The notes under the pieces are model-generated. The model saw only the letters and a list, made by a program, of their open reading frames with translations, did no database searches and was not told the origin of the DNA. DNA of 44,174 bases from Gnetum montanum (lineage: Eukaryota; Streptophyta; Gnetopsida; Gnetales; Gnetaceae), in NCBI GenBank assembly GCA_015680685.1, contig MNCI01004047.1, positions 240,509 through 284,682 on the forward strand. The letters run 5' to 3'. Made by a program: the position numbers and the translations under genes. Numbering within the stretch: position 1 is the first letter of the stretch; every line of letters starts with the position of its first letter. Shown here one piece after another: positions 20,180-31,475 of this stretch.

Positions 20180-21070
20180 ATAGCTAGTGTGTCCAAGGAA
20201 TGATTGAATATCTTTTACAATTTCAGGTTACTGAGTAATTCCTTGGATAACTTTGATCTTTTCAAGGTCTACCTCTATCCCTATTTGTGAAATCTTATGC
20301 CCTAATATGATGCCTTCTTAGACCATTAAATGGCTTTTTTTCCAGTTGAGCCTTAAATTGGTTTCTACACATCATTTTAGTACTTGCTCTAACCGGTCCA
20401 AGGCTTGATCAAAGTTTGTTCCATAGGTGGAGAAGTCGTCCATGAAGACCTCCATACCGTTTCCTATCTATTGCTAGAATATGCTTAGAACTAATCATTG
20501 AAATGTTGTAGGGTCATTGGATAAGCCAAATGACATCTGTTTGTATGAAAATGTTCCCCAAGAACTAGTGAACATAGTCTTGGCTTGGTCTTCTAGGGCT
20601 ATTTGTATTTGGTTGTACCCACTGTACCCATCTAGAAAACTATAATAGCGATGCCCTGTATTCATCAATGGAAAGTGGTCTTTAAATGTTGCCATATTCA
20701 ATAACCTAAAATCTATGCACACCCACCATTTACCTCCCTTTTGGGCACAATAACTAAGGGACTAACCCATTCACTATCAACAATGGGATATATGAACCTA
20801 GCTTCTAAAAGCTGTTCGATTTCTTCCTTAACCACTTGCTTAAGCTTTGGGTTAAGTTGTCTCTATGATTTTCTTCAAGGCTTCATGGAGGGGTTGGTGT
20901 AAATTCTATGTTGGCATATCCTAGGATCTATTCCTGTTAATTCAGGATATAACCAAGTAAAGGTTTTCAACCATTTATTTGTTACATTCAGCAGTCTCTC
21001 TTTTTGTTGAGGAGCAAGCTTAGCATTAATAATTACTGGTTTTCCATTCTTAAGAAACATGTATTCCATA
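20180..21070 (-). pseudogene. Athila-type reverse transcriptase, copy B
   Basis: RT domain of pol. It begins in the linker MEYMFLKNGKPVIIN (21,069), then ELTGIDP, SPLVIVPK, CIDFRLLNMATFKDHFPL (about 20,670-20,720), YYSFLDGYSGYNQIQI, FTSSWGTF, MSFGLSN and VFMDDFSTYG with an intact catalytic FMDD (20,435-20,446). Relative to copy C it lacks about eight residues after HFPL. Two TAG stops (20,474-20,476 and 20,468-20,470) lie in the run where copy C still has CAG CAA. Stops elsewhere, as at ITQ-TAA-PE, confirm decay. Motif spacing and wording are those of the Athila clade. Confidence 0.92.
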
Positions 21071-21319
21071 CCGGTGGGTAATGGTTTTAACTCAAGGGGC
21101 TCCTACTTAAACTTATCAGGGATTTCCAACTTCCCCCAGTTGATATTTTCAAGGTAAACACTTGGAAGTTGGTGATGGAGTTGCTCTACTGTGTCTATGC
21201 TATCGATGTAAGAATAAGTCAAACCCTTAGTTGGTTCCATGCATATAGTTGAATTGCTCTCTTGATCAGTTGTCAGCCATTGGGTGCCTTCTTGTCTTAT
21301 GGCTGTTGCATATAGGCCT

Positions 21320-21815
21320 CTTTATATATTAGTAACTTGTGCATACTGATTGCATGTAGGAAATGTTAAACGTTGTACAAACCATGACTTCTGCATCCAA
21401 TTACACCCTATGTCACTATATGCGATGCATAGAACTTTCTTCTTCTCGATCTTTCCAAACATATTTTCCTTTGATATTTCTAGGGAAAGAGCATGGATTC
21501 CTAGGCACGCATCAATTGTGCATAGCCATGCTCTTCCCATTATGATTGGGAAGTCGCCCTTACCATTGTTCACTTGAATTACTAGGAAATCAACTGTGGT
21601 AACAATGTTCTCCACTAGTCCTAATGGGACAGTGATGGACTGGCTGGCCAGCTCTAAACAAATGTTACTTTTTTTTTTAATGGAGGTAGGTTCAATGCCT
21701 TGTACATTTCTTGAGAAATTAAGTTGACCCCAGAACCTTAATCTAAAAGAGCCTTGCACGGTTCATTCCTAGCAATTTGTAGATTTATAAGAGGACTCCC
21801 AGGATCAGAGGATTT
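21320..21815 (-). pseudogene. Athila-type aspartic protease, copy B
   Basis: Reads DPGSPLINLQIARNEPCKALLD, then TAA, then GSGVNLISQEMYK: the active-site DLG(A/S)xVNLI block with Leu lost to a stop. A run of A near 21,670 shifts the frame to ASQSITVPLGLVENIVTT, DFLVIQVNNGKGDFPIIMGRAWL. Seven residues present in copy C (the WSYPA region before DFLV) are missing, so a 21-base deletion is likely. A conserved tail follows (KIEKKKVLCIAYSD). It would process the gag-pol polyprotein in an intact element. Confidence 0.85.
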
Positions 21816-21829
21816 TCTAGGAAGATGGC

Positions 21830-24400
21830 TAGCTTTTATCCAATCGGTGACGACATGAGTTAACATGATCGTATGCATTAGGCATGGTGTTTGGTTTGAA
21901 GGGAGTTCCAAAGTTTTGATTGGTAATGAGGCATCTAAGGGGTTGGCTGCTTATGGTTGCAAGGACTTAGTCAGACTGTTGGTTCTAAAGAAAGGTCTTT
22001 TCTTCATGTGGTTATCAGAACCAATAGTAGATTGAGAGTTTACAACCCTTGTAGTGTTATGCTATTGTGGCTGGGCAGGGAGCTCACCCTGCATAGTTGG
22101 AGAAGGTGGTAATGGAGATATGGGTGGACGAGATGTATTTGGATGGGAAGGATAGTATGTTTGTGGACCATCACCCCTAGTAGGAGTCCTATAATACTCA
22201 TGGGCTTGATAGTGAGGTTGAGGAGTGACGTGACTAGTAGACTCACGTGGAGAGATCGGCTGCTACACGTAATATCCATATGAGTCAAGTTGATGGTAAG
22301 GATATTGTTGCCATGGTGGTGGCATTCCCCATGATTGTGGGTGTTTCCACTGTTGATACTGCTTAGTTGGTTGTGGTGGAGTTCCACTTGGATAATATGT
22401 TAAGGGTTGGTGGAACTACCTTGGGTTACCTTGAGGATAAGGTAACCTTTAGGGTGTTTGCCTTCTGTTTAATCATGGGTTGAGTGCATACATCCTTGAC
22501 TCTTGAAGATGTGAGATTATAGGGAAACATCCCTTAGGATGATCATATTGGCATATCTCGCATCGACTATCATTGTCTGTATCCAAATCCACAACCTCTT
22601 CGATGATGGCAACTTTGCCCTTACCTTTGTTACGTGCATATTCAGCTTCTCTCTTTTTTCTCTTTTTGCAATCACTACCTTGCTCTCTAGACTCCTCTAC
22701 TATTTTGAGAATGGTTTGAAATCTATTATCTAGGGAGTCCCACATTTGGTCTACCTTTGCCGATACTTTTAATGCCAACTTTTGAATAGGCAAAGTTTTC
22801 CTATTCACCATCTCTTCAAGTGGTGACTCTTCTTCATCCTCACAAAATCTTACTCCCTTCTTTCAAAGGGAAGGATCTCTGTTATATTCCCCTACACTCT
22901 ATCTTTTCCTTAGATCACCTTCCTCTTTAGCAACTTACTCCAATAATGTCTGTACTTGATGGGCCCTAAGCTCGGATAGTCTTCCTTGGGCATAAGTCCC
23001 AAGGGTTCTTCACGTTTCATGCCTAAGCCCATCTACTAGATGGCATAGTTGATCCCTCTACAAGTAACCATGGCCTGAGCAACAATGTAACAATGCATAA
23101 TATCAGCCCATGGTAGCATCCAAGGGTTCATGTCCTCCTTGTTTCCATCCTTGGATTTGCTTTCACAGGTTGGACACTCGGGAGTACGTTTGGTACTTAT
23201 CGTTGAAAAATTCTAACATGGTACTCCACCTACAAATGGATTCTGGTTTAAGGACCAATACTAGCTCTCCACTTCTTTGAATAGTATTCATGGGAACAAC
23301 TTTACTTTTTGCCATTAATTTTCTATGTTTTGTAAGGCACATGCATCATAAAATGCTTGTAGATGATTTTGAGGATTAGTGTTGTATCCCCCTTCAAATC
23401 GTGGGATATTGTTTATGTCTAATCTCTTGATCCTACTATCTTTTTGATGCCTTGTTGGAACTCTAATAGCCTCAGTTATTTCTAGCATACTTTGAGTAGC
23501 GAGTAGGGGTTCATCGTGATCGTCTCGTTTGTGGCATCTATGATGCCTATGTTGTTCCCTACTTTCCCTTCTTTTGTGCTGTGATTCTCTAGAATGCCCT
23601 CATCCCCTTTCTTGATTGTTTTGTCTATAACTCCCACCTTGCCTACCTTTATCCTCATGGTCTTTTCCTCTATGACTACATCTGGATCCTGAAGGAGAGG
23701 ATGAAGGGGATGATGAAGGTGAAGAAGAAGGGGAACTGTCATCATGGCGGTGCCTGCTACCTTCTCTTCGGTGGTCGCAGCCTCAGTCGCGGTTACAATA
23801 AGCACGTCCATCTTTATCATGTGTGTGTGTTCATTTTTCAGACCCTTTGTGTCTATTGGTATCAAAAATTAGGTTATGAATGGTTGAATGAAGGTTTTGA
23901 TACACAACCCCTTGACCAAAGTCAACAAGGGAAACATCGTTTTGTGGGAAACCTCCTGAGGTGGGTTCACCACCCTCATTTTCACTTGGGACATGTGGGA
24001 TATCCTGAGACCACTTGCCCTTCATAGAATTGTGATATCTCTCCTGTTGTAAGTCCCTTTGACATTGTGCCTATGTGGGTTGATACTCTCTCGAGTCGTG
24101 TTCATGCACAACGTATTCTACTTGTAAATGCTGCATGCCAATTCATGTGAGAGTAAGAAGAAGCATGCTCAAGACTGAGCAATTGGGAGGTAACATTATG
24201 TTACCTTCTAAATCTCACCAACGTAGTTGTTCATCTTGATGGAGGATAAAGGTAAAGTTTGGTACATATTCATTGGGATGAACATGTACCACATAGAACT
24301 GTTGGGGTACTGGTAGATCATCATCATGTGTACTACATCTTTGATTATTCCATGTATCAGAGCTAGGCGGTGAAGCACTTTCATAAGAAGACGAAGACAT
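21830..24400 (-). pseudogene. Athila-type gag, copy B
   Basis: The ATG complementary to 24,398-24,400 opens MSSSSYESASPP. The N-terminal domain has VVHVHPNEYVPNFTFILHQDEQLRW, then TGA at an Arg codon (24,215-24,217), followed by a Ser/Asp/Arg linker, the Retrotrans_gag-like core (RIKRLDINNIPRFEGGYN near 23,400; QNHLQAFYDAC), helices, and the Cys/His motif CEICQYDHPKGC (22,527-22,562) intact here. A Pro/Gln/Tyr-rich tail (YPSGTPPQP, QQWKHPQSWGMPPPWQQ) leads into protease. Frame changes and stops are numerous. It has the same domain order as copies A, C and D. Confidence 0.88.
22527..22562 (-). other. Compact Cys/His motif of gag (CX2CX3HX3C), copy B
   Basis: Encodes CEICQYDHPKGC. Canonical retroviral knuckles are CX2CX4HX4C; here each of the last two spacings is one residue shorter. 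The same motif is at 37,956-37,991 (copy C, intact), 34,060-34,095 (copy D, last Cys now Tyr) and about 385-423 (copy A, second Cys now Tyr). Confidence 0.75.
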
Positions 24401-24522
24401 GATTGTCTATTTAGTGTGTAATATTCTTCTTTTTAATAATTGTAAGATAACCAACCCTAAGGGTTCATTCCAACAATGAGAAAAATTTCCTAAGTTCTAA
24501 TTAGTGCACAAACAACAAAGTT

Positions 24523-24539
24523 CCCTGGCAACGACGCCA
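24523..24539 (-). other. tRNA-Asp primer binding site, copy B
   Basis: The minus strand reads TGGCGTCGTTGCCAGGG, one base from the LTR end (TGATGTG at 24,541). It differs from the tRNA-Asp complement at two transition sites. Confidence 0.85.
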
Positions 24540-25263
24540 ATGATGTGTGGCGAGGTATCCCTACGCTCAACCATATGAATACGAGCATCCACACATGATT
24601 CAGTCGAATTCGAAGGACTAAGTGTCTATGCTGCTTTGTGGAACAAGGACGGGTTAGTCAATTGTTGTCTTCTCAAGCTTACTTGTATAGCACAATTGTA
24701 TGGTTAAGTAAACTTGAGGTACATGATTTTTTATAGTTTTTATGTTTTTATGTCTTAGTGCTACAAAGGGAAGGGAGAGATAACTAAGTAACTAATTTAA
24801 TTTAACTACTCAACTATGCTTTAACTAGTCCTAACACTAGCATCTGTTCTCACTTGCCGTACACATCCTAAACTAGTGCAACACTACTAGGATTACCAAA
24901 CGCTAATCGTTATTGGGTTACTAAGTGTTACACGCATGCTCAAAGTGGTAGTACTAAGTGTGCTTACTTAGGAGAGTTGTAGGGTGAGAGAGAGAGAGAA
25001 CATTAATTAACTAAGGAAAGCATTAAGTAATAGTAATTAACATTAATTAATCTATTCTGAATGCTGCAAGGTTTATCACAAAGTTCATCTTGTTTGCCGT
25101 ACACAGGGTGTGCTCAGGTACAAAATGCTCGAATAAAGATCTCTTCACTTTATGACTCTTACTACAGGGACGCAAAAATAATTCTAACTCTGAGACAAAG
25201 AAAAGGCAAGAGTTTGGGTAAGGGACCAACTAATCTATTGCTAAACCAAGTGCGCCTACCTCT

Positions 25264-25271
25264 TTTTTATA
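25264..25271 (-). promoter_or_regulatory. TATA box of LTR B
   Basis: The minus strand reads CCTATAAAAAAG, at the position of the TATA boxes in LTRs A and C. Confidence 0.6.
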
Positions 25272-25289
25272 GGCAATGAGGCAGGTCCC

Positions 25290-25363
25290 GATATCAGATG
25301 CCTGATATTACGTGGAAGGCTCTGATATCATGGATCCGATATAGTTTGATATTAATGATATCA
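25290..25363 (-). promoter_or_regulatory. GATATC cluster in U3 of LTR B
   Basis: Exact GATATC at 25,290, 25,324 and 25,358, with GATATT/GATATA variants at 25,304, 25,338 and 25,349. It lies immediately upstream of the TATA box, as in copy A, although the sequence between motifs has diverged. Confidence 0.6.
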
Positions 25364-25370
25364 CAAGCTG

Positions 25371-26640
25371 ATCATGATTCATGGTTTATTTTTTAAGGAT
25401 GCCATGATTCATTATTAGGTCTTGTTAAGGCAAAAAAATTGAGTTTTAATGATTTATGAAATTAGATTTTGATGTGGATTGAATTGCTGATGTAGTATTA
25501 AGAATTTGAATAATGTGTAATGAAGAATTTATTAAATAGATTTGAATTTGAGAAGAAATTAATTTGTTTAACCTTGATGATCTTTGATCTTCTAAATGAA
25601 ATGTTGAAATTGAAATCCAATGAATAAGTTAAATTGATTTGGTGATTTTGATGTTCCAAGTGGAATGTTGAAATTGAAATGTAAAAAATAAGTCAATTTG
25701 ATTTAGTAATTTTGATGGTGTTGATAAGATGATGAGAGTAATTATTGATGAATTTTAGAAATCGTAAGATGATGAATTAGTTATTGATGAAGTGATGATA
25801 TGGGGTGAATAATAAATGTTAATGTGTTAAATAATAATATTAATAAAAATTAAATAACTAATAAAGGAAATTTTATAATCAAAATAATCTTATTACTGAA
25901 GCAAAAAATACAACATATTTTACCCATAATATATAGTCAGTTTTTGGGGTCATAATAGTAAATGATGGAACAAATATTTTCTCATAGAAAATGGACATGA
26001 AATTAAAGAGACATAAGAGATTGGATCCATTATTTAATTACATTAATCCATTAGTATTTTATAAAATGGAAAATAAATGAAATTTCCTATCTTGTCCTAT
26101 ATGTCATGAAAATTTAAATATAAATTACATGGATTTTGTTTCTAAAAGAAGGATTATCACCCAGAGCCATAATGCTCATCCCACTAAGTGGAGTCTCAGG
26201 AGGAATATGGATTTTGTTTTTGTTTTACAAAAATGCTATTTTATCTTCACTTGATCTTTGATCTTGAATTTTTTCTTCTTTTAAAATTTGATTTTGTCTT
26301 TTGTCTTCATTCTTATACTTGACTTTACTATAGTTTCATATGTAAATATGACCTTCTATAACTTTGAACTTGTTAAATTTATTTCTTCTTGCTAATTAAA
26401 ATCCACAACTTGGATACGAGAATTAAGTGAAGTATGAGTGTTCAAAGTGCATGCTAGAACCAATATTCTTAGGCCTTAAAGATTTCTATATTCTAGGACC
26501 TAATCCATATTTTTGGTATTGTCTACTATGACTGAACATAGTCTTTGATGTATTAGATCTTTTGGTTTAAATATAGAAGAATGAGAGTTAGATTGGTGAT
26601 AGTGGAGCTTATTAGACCAATGGGTTATATCCTCTTTTTC
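25371..26640. other. AT-rich non-coding stretch
   Basis: About 1.3 kb with no recognised coding similarity, extremely poor in CpG. It contains a two-unit tandem repeat (25,590-25,715). The right part (above about 26,500) may grade into the eroded gag of copy E. Confidence 0.4.
25590..25715. repeat. Two-unit tandem repeat, about 64 bases each
   Basis: Units start near 25,594 and 25,658 and share GAATGTTGAAATTGAAAT, then AATAAGT(T/C)AA(A)TTGATTT(G/A)GT(G/A)A, then TTTTGATG. Function unknown. Confidence 0.65.
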
Positions 26641-27065
26641 CTATTGAAATATGTGGGGTATTACATTCTTGCCCTTATCATGCTCATATCTTATTTCCAT
26701 TATGTGATCTTGACTTCACTGGGCTTCTATTAATTGGTAAGGCCTAAATATATTCTTGTCCAAGTAGTAGCTCTTAGTGAGATGACTTAAATCATACCTC
26801 CATAGTGCTTCCTATAGTATAGATGGGATTTCTCTTTCAGGTGGTAACATAATGTTATCTTACAAAGCCTTTAATAACATCCATTCATTCTAGTAACACA
26901 TAGTTAAAGTTATAATAGTAGCGATTTAGATAGATATAAGAGATCCTTCCTGGCATTGGCATAAATCAATCATCATGAACAATGATTCTATTATTGTCTA
27001 CTATGGTGTTTCCTTTCAGCAATGACTTATCAGATCTATAAGAAGTGAAAATGATTAGATTAGTA
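26640..27065 (-). pseudogene. Athila-type gag 5' relic, copy E
   Basis: Matches the N-terminal gag DNA of copies A and B on the minus strand. The block GGTAACAT(A/T)ATGTTA(T/C)CTT (about 26,842-26,860; 24,189 in B; 1,731 in A) and the flanking region keep the same order and spacing. The coding frame is barely readable and the start codon is not identifiable. It is the oldest-looking Athila-like relic in the window. It lies directly inside LTR E. Confidence 0.55.
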
Positions 27066-27189
27066 TGTGTAATTTTAATAATATAAAATATTTTAAAATC
27101 TCAATTATTAGAATTATTAACTGTGATTGCATATAATATAAACTAGCCTATACTGTATTACTAGTACCATCCCCAATGATAATATCAAA

Positions 27190-27350
27190 TGATGAGTGGT
27201 GGGTATGCCCAACATCCAACCATATGATCTATAAGCATTGTAGTAGATTGTGTTATAATTTATAAATGATCTAGTACTACATATATTATATTCTATGTGA
27301 TCATTGGTCATTATCTTATATTGTTAAAAATGCTTATGACTTAATTGGAC
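27190..27350 (-). repeat. LTR 3'-end fragment, copy E
   Basis: Plus-strand TGATGAGTGGTGGGTATGCCCAACATCCAACCAT aligns with the start of LTR A (TGATGAGTGGCGAGGTACC and onward). The primer site to its left is no longer recognisable. The LTR is cut after about 160 bases by the copia relic. Confidence 0.6.
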
Positions 27351-27364
27351 TTTCTTGTTGCCTT

Positions 27365-27640
27365 GTCCATTGAAATCTACGTCAACAATACAATAACAAT
27401 TCAACTTTCCAATTAGCATGTCATGTATAAGAGGTCATAGCACATAGACATAAATTTCTATTTTATCAAAGCTAAAATTAAGGAGGGCAACATCTTGTCA
27501 AAGCATTTTTCTAGTCAAGATCAAGTTGATTTATTCAAGAAGTCGCTTCAAGGTTTTAAAGTTAGCTACCTATTGAAGACCATTGGTATGATTGAAGATG
27601 AAAGCATCTCCACACATCACACTATAAAGAAGTAATTATT
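27365..27640 (+). pseudogene. Copia RNase H C-terminal fragment
   Basis: The plus strand reads HVMYKRS, stop, HIDINFYFIKAKIKEGNILSKHFSSQDQVDLFKKSLQGF, matching the end of copia pol (H-x-K-S-K-H-I-D-I-x-Y-H-F-I and the (A)DIxTK-like tail). Earlier pol is missing: the fragment abuts LTR E. It is a different copia family from the relic at 4-7 kb, with a longer, better-preserved C-terminus. Confidence 0.65.
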
Positions 27641-28248
27641 GAAAATTATCTAGGGTGCTCATATGTTCCATGTCCCTATCTTATCTTTTATATTCAAGTT
27701 CATAGGTTATGTACCTTGTGTTTTCATAAGGTCTATGTGGTTAGAAGTTTTTTTTCTTTTAAAAAATAAGCTTTGTAAAAATAACATGCACACACGTGTG
27801 CATGTGTACTAAGTAGTGAAGTTGTGGTTAGTGATGTGATGAGAAGATTCCTTTGATTACACAAATCAAGTTCTCTCAATCTAAAACAAGACCAAAATAA
27901 ATAGGAAAAAAAAGGAAAATCTTTATTTTTTTCTTTAATAAAATGTAATTATAGGCACAAAAGAAGGAAATAACTCCTAAGAACATATATATAATTCAAT
28001 CCAATCATCATGCCACACTCAAGCAAAGCAATCCCACTCAAGAAGGATAGCTAAGATAACTAGTCACACTCTCTCTTTCTTTTCACTCTTGAGCTCTCAA
28101 ATCAATTCTCTCAACTATCTTAAACATTCTTGACCAAATGGAGGCACAAGATACCCGTTTATACTTTTTCCTAATGTCTTTTCATCTTCATTGGCATTTA
28201 AAATCACAACTTTAAGTCCATTGAAATCTATACAAAAATGTCTCATGG

Positions 28249-28566
28249 TTAGACAAGACATCTTAAGGTGAGGGAAGACATTTTTCCTGCATGTAAATAG
28301 GTTACCACTAAGACATCTTTATCATGGATAAGATGTCCTTCAATCCAAACAAGACATCTTGCAAATGCAAAAGACATCTTTATCATGGAGAAGATGTTCT
28401 TTAATCTAAACAAAACATCTTGCAAATGTGAAAGACATCTTTCTAAAATTAGCAGTCATTCTTAGAAGACATCTTTTAAGCACATGTAACATCTTATGCT
28501 AGGAAAATATGTCTTTGTGGAAAGTAAGACATCTTTCTAAGCAATAGCCAAAATAGTAAGACATCC
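28249..28566. promoter_or_regulatory. AGACATCT inverted/tandem motif array
   Basis: About ten copies of AGACATCT or its complement AGATGTC(T) and one-base variants in 320 bases. Two 61-base tandem units (28,310-28,370 and 28,371-28,431) each carry AAGACATCTT twice and AAGATGT once, so neighbouring motifs can pair. The TATA box lies 30 bases beyond the array. Regulatory function is inferred. Confidence 0.65.
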
Positions 28567-28595
28567 ACTCTAAACTACAAACAAGCCAAATACAC

Positions 28596-28602
28596 TATAA
28601 AT
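28596..28602 (+). promoter_or_regulatory. TATA box after the AGACATCT array
   Basis: ACACTATAAATTAGC, 30 bases downstream of the last array motif. Confidence 0.45.
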
Positions 28603-28899
28603 TAGCTTCCCTTCTAAACACCTTTGAAATTAATAAGGATAGTACAGAAACATAAATACATATACATAGATCACAAGAAACATACAAAGATAATCCATTG
28701 AGTATGACACATGGATGGCATACATGATAAAATTAGGTTAGTAACTTGAAAGATGGAAAACATGCAAAGAGAGTGGACTAGTAGTGAGAGTGGCAGTGAT
28801 CCTTCATGCCCACTCCCACACACTTGTATAAATCATGCTCACTTGTTGTTAAAAAATCTAAAGAGAAAGGCATTATTTTTCTAAAATTTATGTGTATAT

Positions 28900-29745
28900 G
28901 TGTGTTTACTTCATTTATGTTGAAGCATCTCAAGAGCAGTTTACTCTTCCTTAATTTTATGATTAAAATGTATTGATTTTAATTACTTTTACTTAATCTC
29001 AATTTATTCTCATGATCCCACTTGATCTCAAGATCACAAATTGATTTCATTTTACATATTGATCTCATTTTCTCACAATTGATCTCAAGATCTCAACCAT
29101 ATTTCATGATGTTAATCCATCTTTCTCAATTTTTAGTTGTATAAGTTCTTAAGTTTTTTTTCAGTGTTTAAGGTTTTACTAAAGCTAATTTAAATTTGTT
29201 GTTTCAAAGTGTTTTTCGAGCATTTTGGTTGATTCAAGGCCTATATCTAATTCCTATTAGGGGCTAAGCTTTATCTTTATAGAGTTTAGAGGCTCATTTT
29301 CACAAATTCTTCAAGAAAATTTTATTGAAGTTCATGTTGCTGCCATCACCATGTCTCGTAATGAATTTGTTATATAACCATGACTACACCTGTACACTCA
29401 TGGTTAATTACCATGACCTATGGTTGCATTTTTTATGCCACAACCTACCCTAACATTCCTTCTATTTTAATCATAAGTCATGATAAGCTCATGATCTTTG
29501 ATCATAACTTGTGCTATAATACCATGACCTGTGGTATTCATAGTTTTTAATTTGTTTCTATTTGTAATGTCATCAAACGTTGTGGTCAAATATCATGACT
29601 CATGTTGTAATACCATGACCTCTTCTAGACTTATGGTTAGCTCATGTTTACTTTTATAGAGGATTTTGAAACTAAGACTTTCTGCATTGTTGCATCTTGG
29701 GAATCTTATTCTACTACTCAAATCTCATATAGTAAATTACTAAGC
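28900..29745. other. Non-coding stretch with two short repeat families
   Basis: No coding similarity. At about 29,005-29,095 the word TTGATCTCAAGATC recurs (GATCT/AGATC arms). At 29,378-29,625 the word (A)CCATGACCT recurs three times, with near copies ATCATGACTCATG and CCATGACTAC. It lies between the copia LTR and truncated copy D; element assignment unknown. Confidence 0.4.
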
Positions 29746-31475
29746 ATCTCTAAAGACTATCTAAGCTTAAAGTATCTAAATATGAGAATTTTGATGGTTG
29801 TTCTTCTTCCTATATAGTGGCCTCCACAAGCCTCTTCATGAGTATTCCAACACACTTTTAAATGATTTTCTTCAAGGACACACTAATGAACTAGGTCATC
29901 TATGTAGATTTCTAAAGTTTTTCCTCTATCTCCACATAGTACTTGACTTGAAGTAGGAATTTTTATTTCCTATTCTTATGCCATTCAGTAAGGACCTTCT
30001 ATGTGAGTAAGTATGTAAGATATTCAACATACCATGGCTTGATTGCATATGATAAAATTGTTATGACTTTTGCAAGTATTAGTTCATCTAGAAACTAATC
30101 AGAAAGTGGCTCTTCATCAACCTTATTATCCCATCATAACTAAGACAAATGATCCACAACTACATTCTCAGTGCCTTTTCTGTCAACCATTATAACATCA
30201 AATTCTATCAAGATCACTTATCATCATATCACCAAGGATTAACTACAAGCTTATTGATGAGGAGAATCATTACACTATGGTATGTATGCATAAAAACTCA
30301 ATAATCAAGAATAGAGGACATGAACTTTTCAAGTGTATACACCACTACCATCAATTCCTTTTTAGTTATGGTGTAGTTTGAATGTGCATTTGAAATGCTC
30401 TTACTCATACAATGGATATAGTATAATATTTTTTTTATCATCTAATTGCATGAGCACAACCTCTAATGCATTGTTGGATGGAACTATCATGATGTGAAAT
30501 AATTTGAACTAGCTTGTAAAATTGGAGTTTTAACACACTTTTAGTTCAAAACTTCCAAGTCTTAATCACATTCCTTAATCTTGTTAAATAATGCATCCTT
30601 TTTTGTCAACTTCACCAATAGTTTGATAATCTTTGAAAACGTTTTAATAAAATACCTCTACTAGCAAGTATGTCCAAGGAATGATCTAATATCTTTTACT
30701 ATTTTTGACCCTTATGTAATTCCTTGGATGAATTTGATCTTTTTTAGATTATCTTCTATTCACTTTTCTAGATACATGGTACCCAAGAATAATTTCATCT
30801 TGGATCATCAAGTGGCTTTTATGCTAGTTGAGCTTAAGATTTGTCTCTAAATAACAGTTTAAGAGTTGTTCAAGATGATCCAATATTTGCTCAAAATCAA
30901 AACCATATATGGAGAAGTTATCCATGAATACTTCTACACCATTGATAGTCTACTTCTAAACAATATTGAGAATAAGGTGTTGGAAGATTGTAGAAGCATT
31001 AAATAGGCCAAAAGACATCTTTATGTTTGTAAAAATCCTCCAAGAACTTGTGAATGTAGTTTTGGCTTGGTCTTTTGGAGCTATGTAAATTTGATTGTAA
31101 CCATTGTAACCATCTATAAATTTGTAATATTTATGCCCTATAATTGGATCTAACACTTGGTTAACAAATGACAATGGGAAATGGACTTTGAAAGTTGTCA
31201 TGTTCAATAGTTAAAAGTTATTGCAAATCCTCCATTGACCCTCCTTTTTAGGCACAATCACAAGTGGGCTTACCTACTCACTGTTTGCCACAAGATATAT
31301 GAACCTTACTCTTAGAAGTATTTAATTTCCTTATTCACAACCTACTTTAGTTTGGGAATAGTCAACGTTATGGTTAGCATTTATTCTTGATGTATGGATT
31401 TTATTAAATTCTATGTTGGTATATGCATGGATCTAACCCTATTATTTCATTAAATAACAAGACGAAGATTTTTGG
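29745..31475 (-). pseudogene. Athila-type RT, RNase H and integrase N-terminus, copy D
   Basis: Colinear with copy B pol and much more decayed. RT reads MNMTTFKVHFPLSFVNQVLDPIIGHKYYKFIDGYNGYNQIYIAPKDQ (31,075-31,207), FTSSW, MSFGLFNASTIFQ, then VFMDNFSIYG: the last catalytic Asp of FMDD is Asn (codons 30,917-30,928). LNW has become LN-TAG. RNase H is readable from about 30,560 to 30,070. An integrase zinc-module remnant (a GGHY-like reading) ends the copy near 29,780. Everything further 3' is absent. CpG is almost gone, indicating greater age than B or C. Confidence 0.85.

Larger units (their letters stand above)
24541..25370 (-). repeat. LTR of Athila-like copy B
   Basis: Begins (plus coordinates) at TGATGTGTGGCGAGG, matching LTR A base for base in most of the first 50 positions. 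Shared landmarks are the inner CCAAACGCTA(A/T)TCGTTA block, the conserved R-like block (about 25,060-25,150), the TATA box (25,264-25,271) and the GATATC cluster. The outer limit is uncertain. A (GA)n run occurs near 24,987-25,000. Confidence 0.82.
27641..28900 (+). repeat. Probable copia 3' LTR with motif array and TATA box
   Basis: Non-coding sequence downstream of copia RNase H, with U3-like layout on the plus strand: a CACACGTGTG palindrome near 27,792 (holding a CACGTG box), the AGACATCT array (28,249-28,566), and TATAAAT at 28,596. The ends are not defined. The plus orientation is preferred because pol, array and TATA are then in order. Confidence 0.5.

Noticed and set aside
21350-21577. 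Plus-strand open frames over the copy B protease
   Set aside because: Antisense shadows of the protease reading, which aligns with copies C and D.
25061-25279. Plus-strand frame inside LTR B
   Set aside because: Lies wholly within LTR sequence that is conserved as non-coding landmarks in copies A and C.
28249-28566. CRISPR-like repeat array
   Set aside because: Units are direct tandem copies without unique spacers, the motif occurs in both orientations, and the context is a plant LTR.
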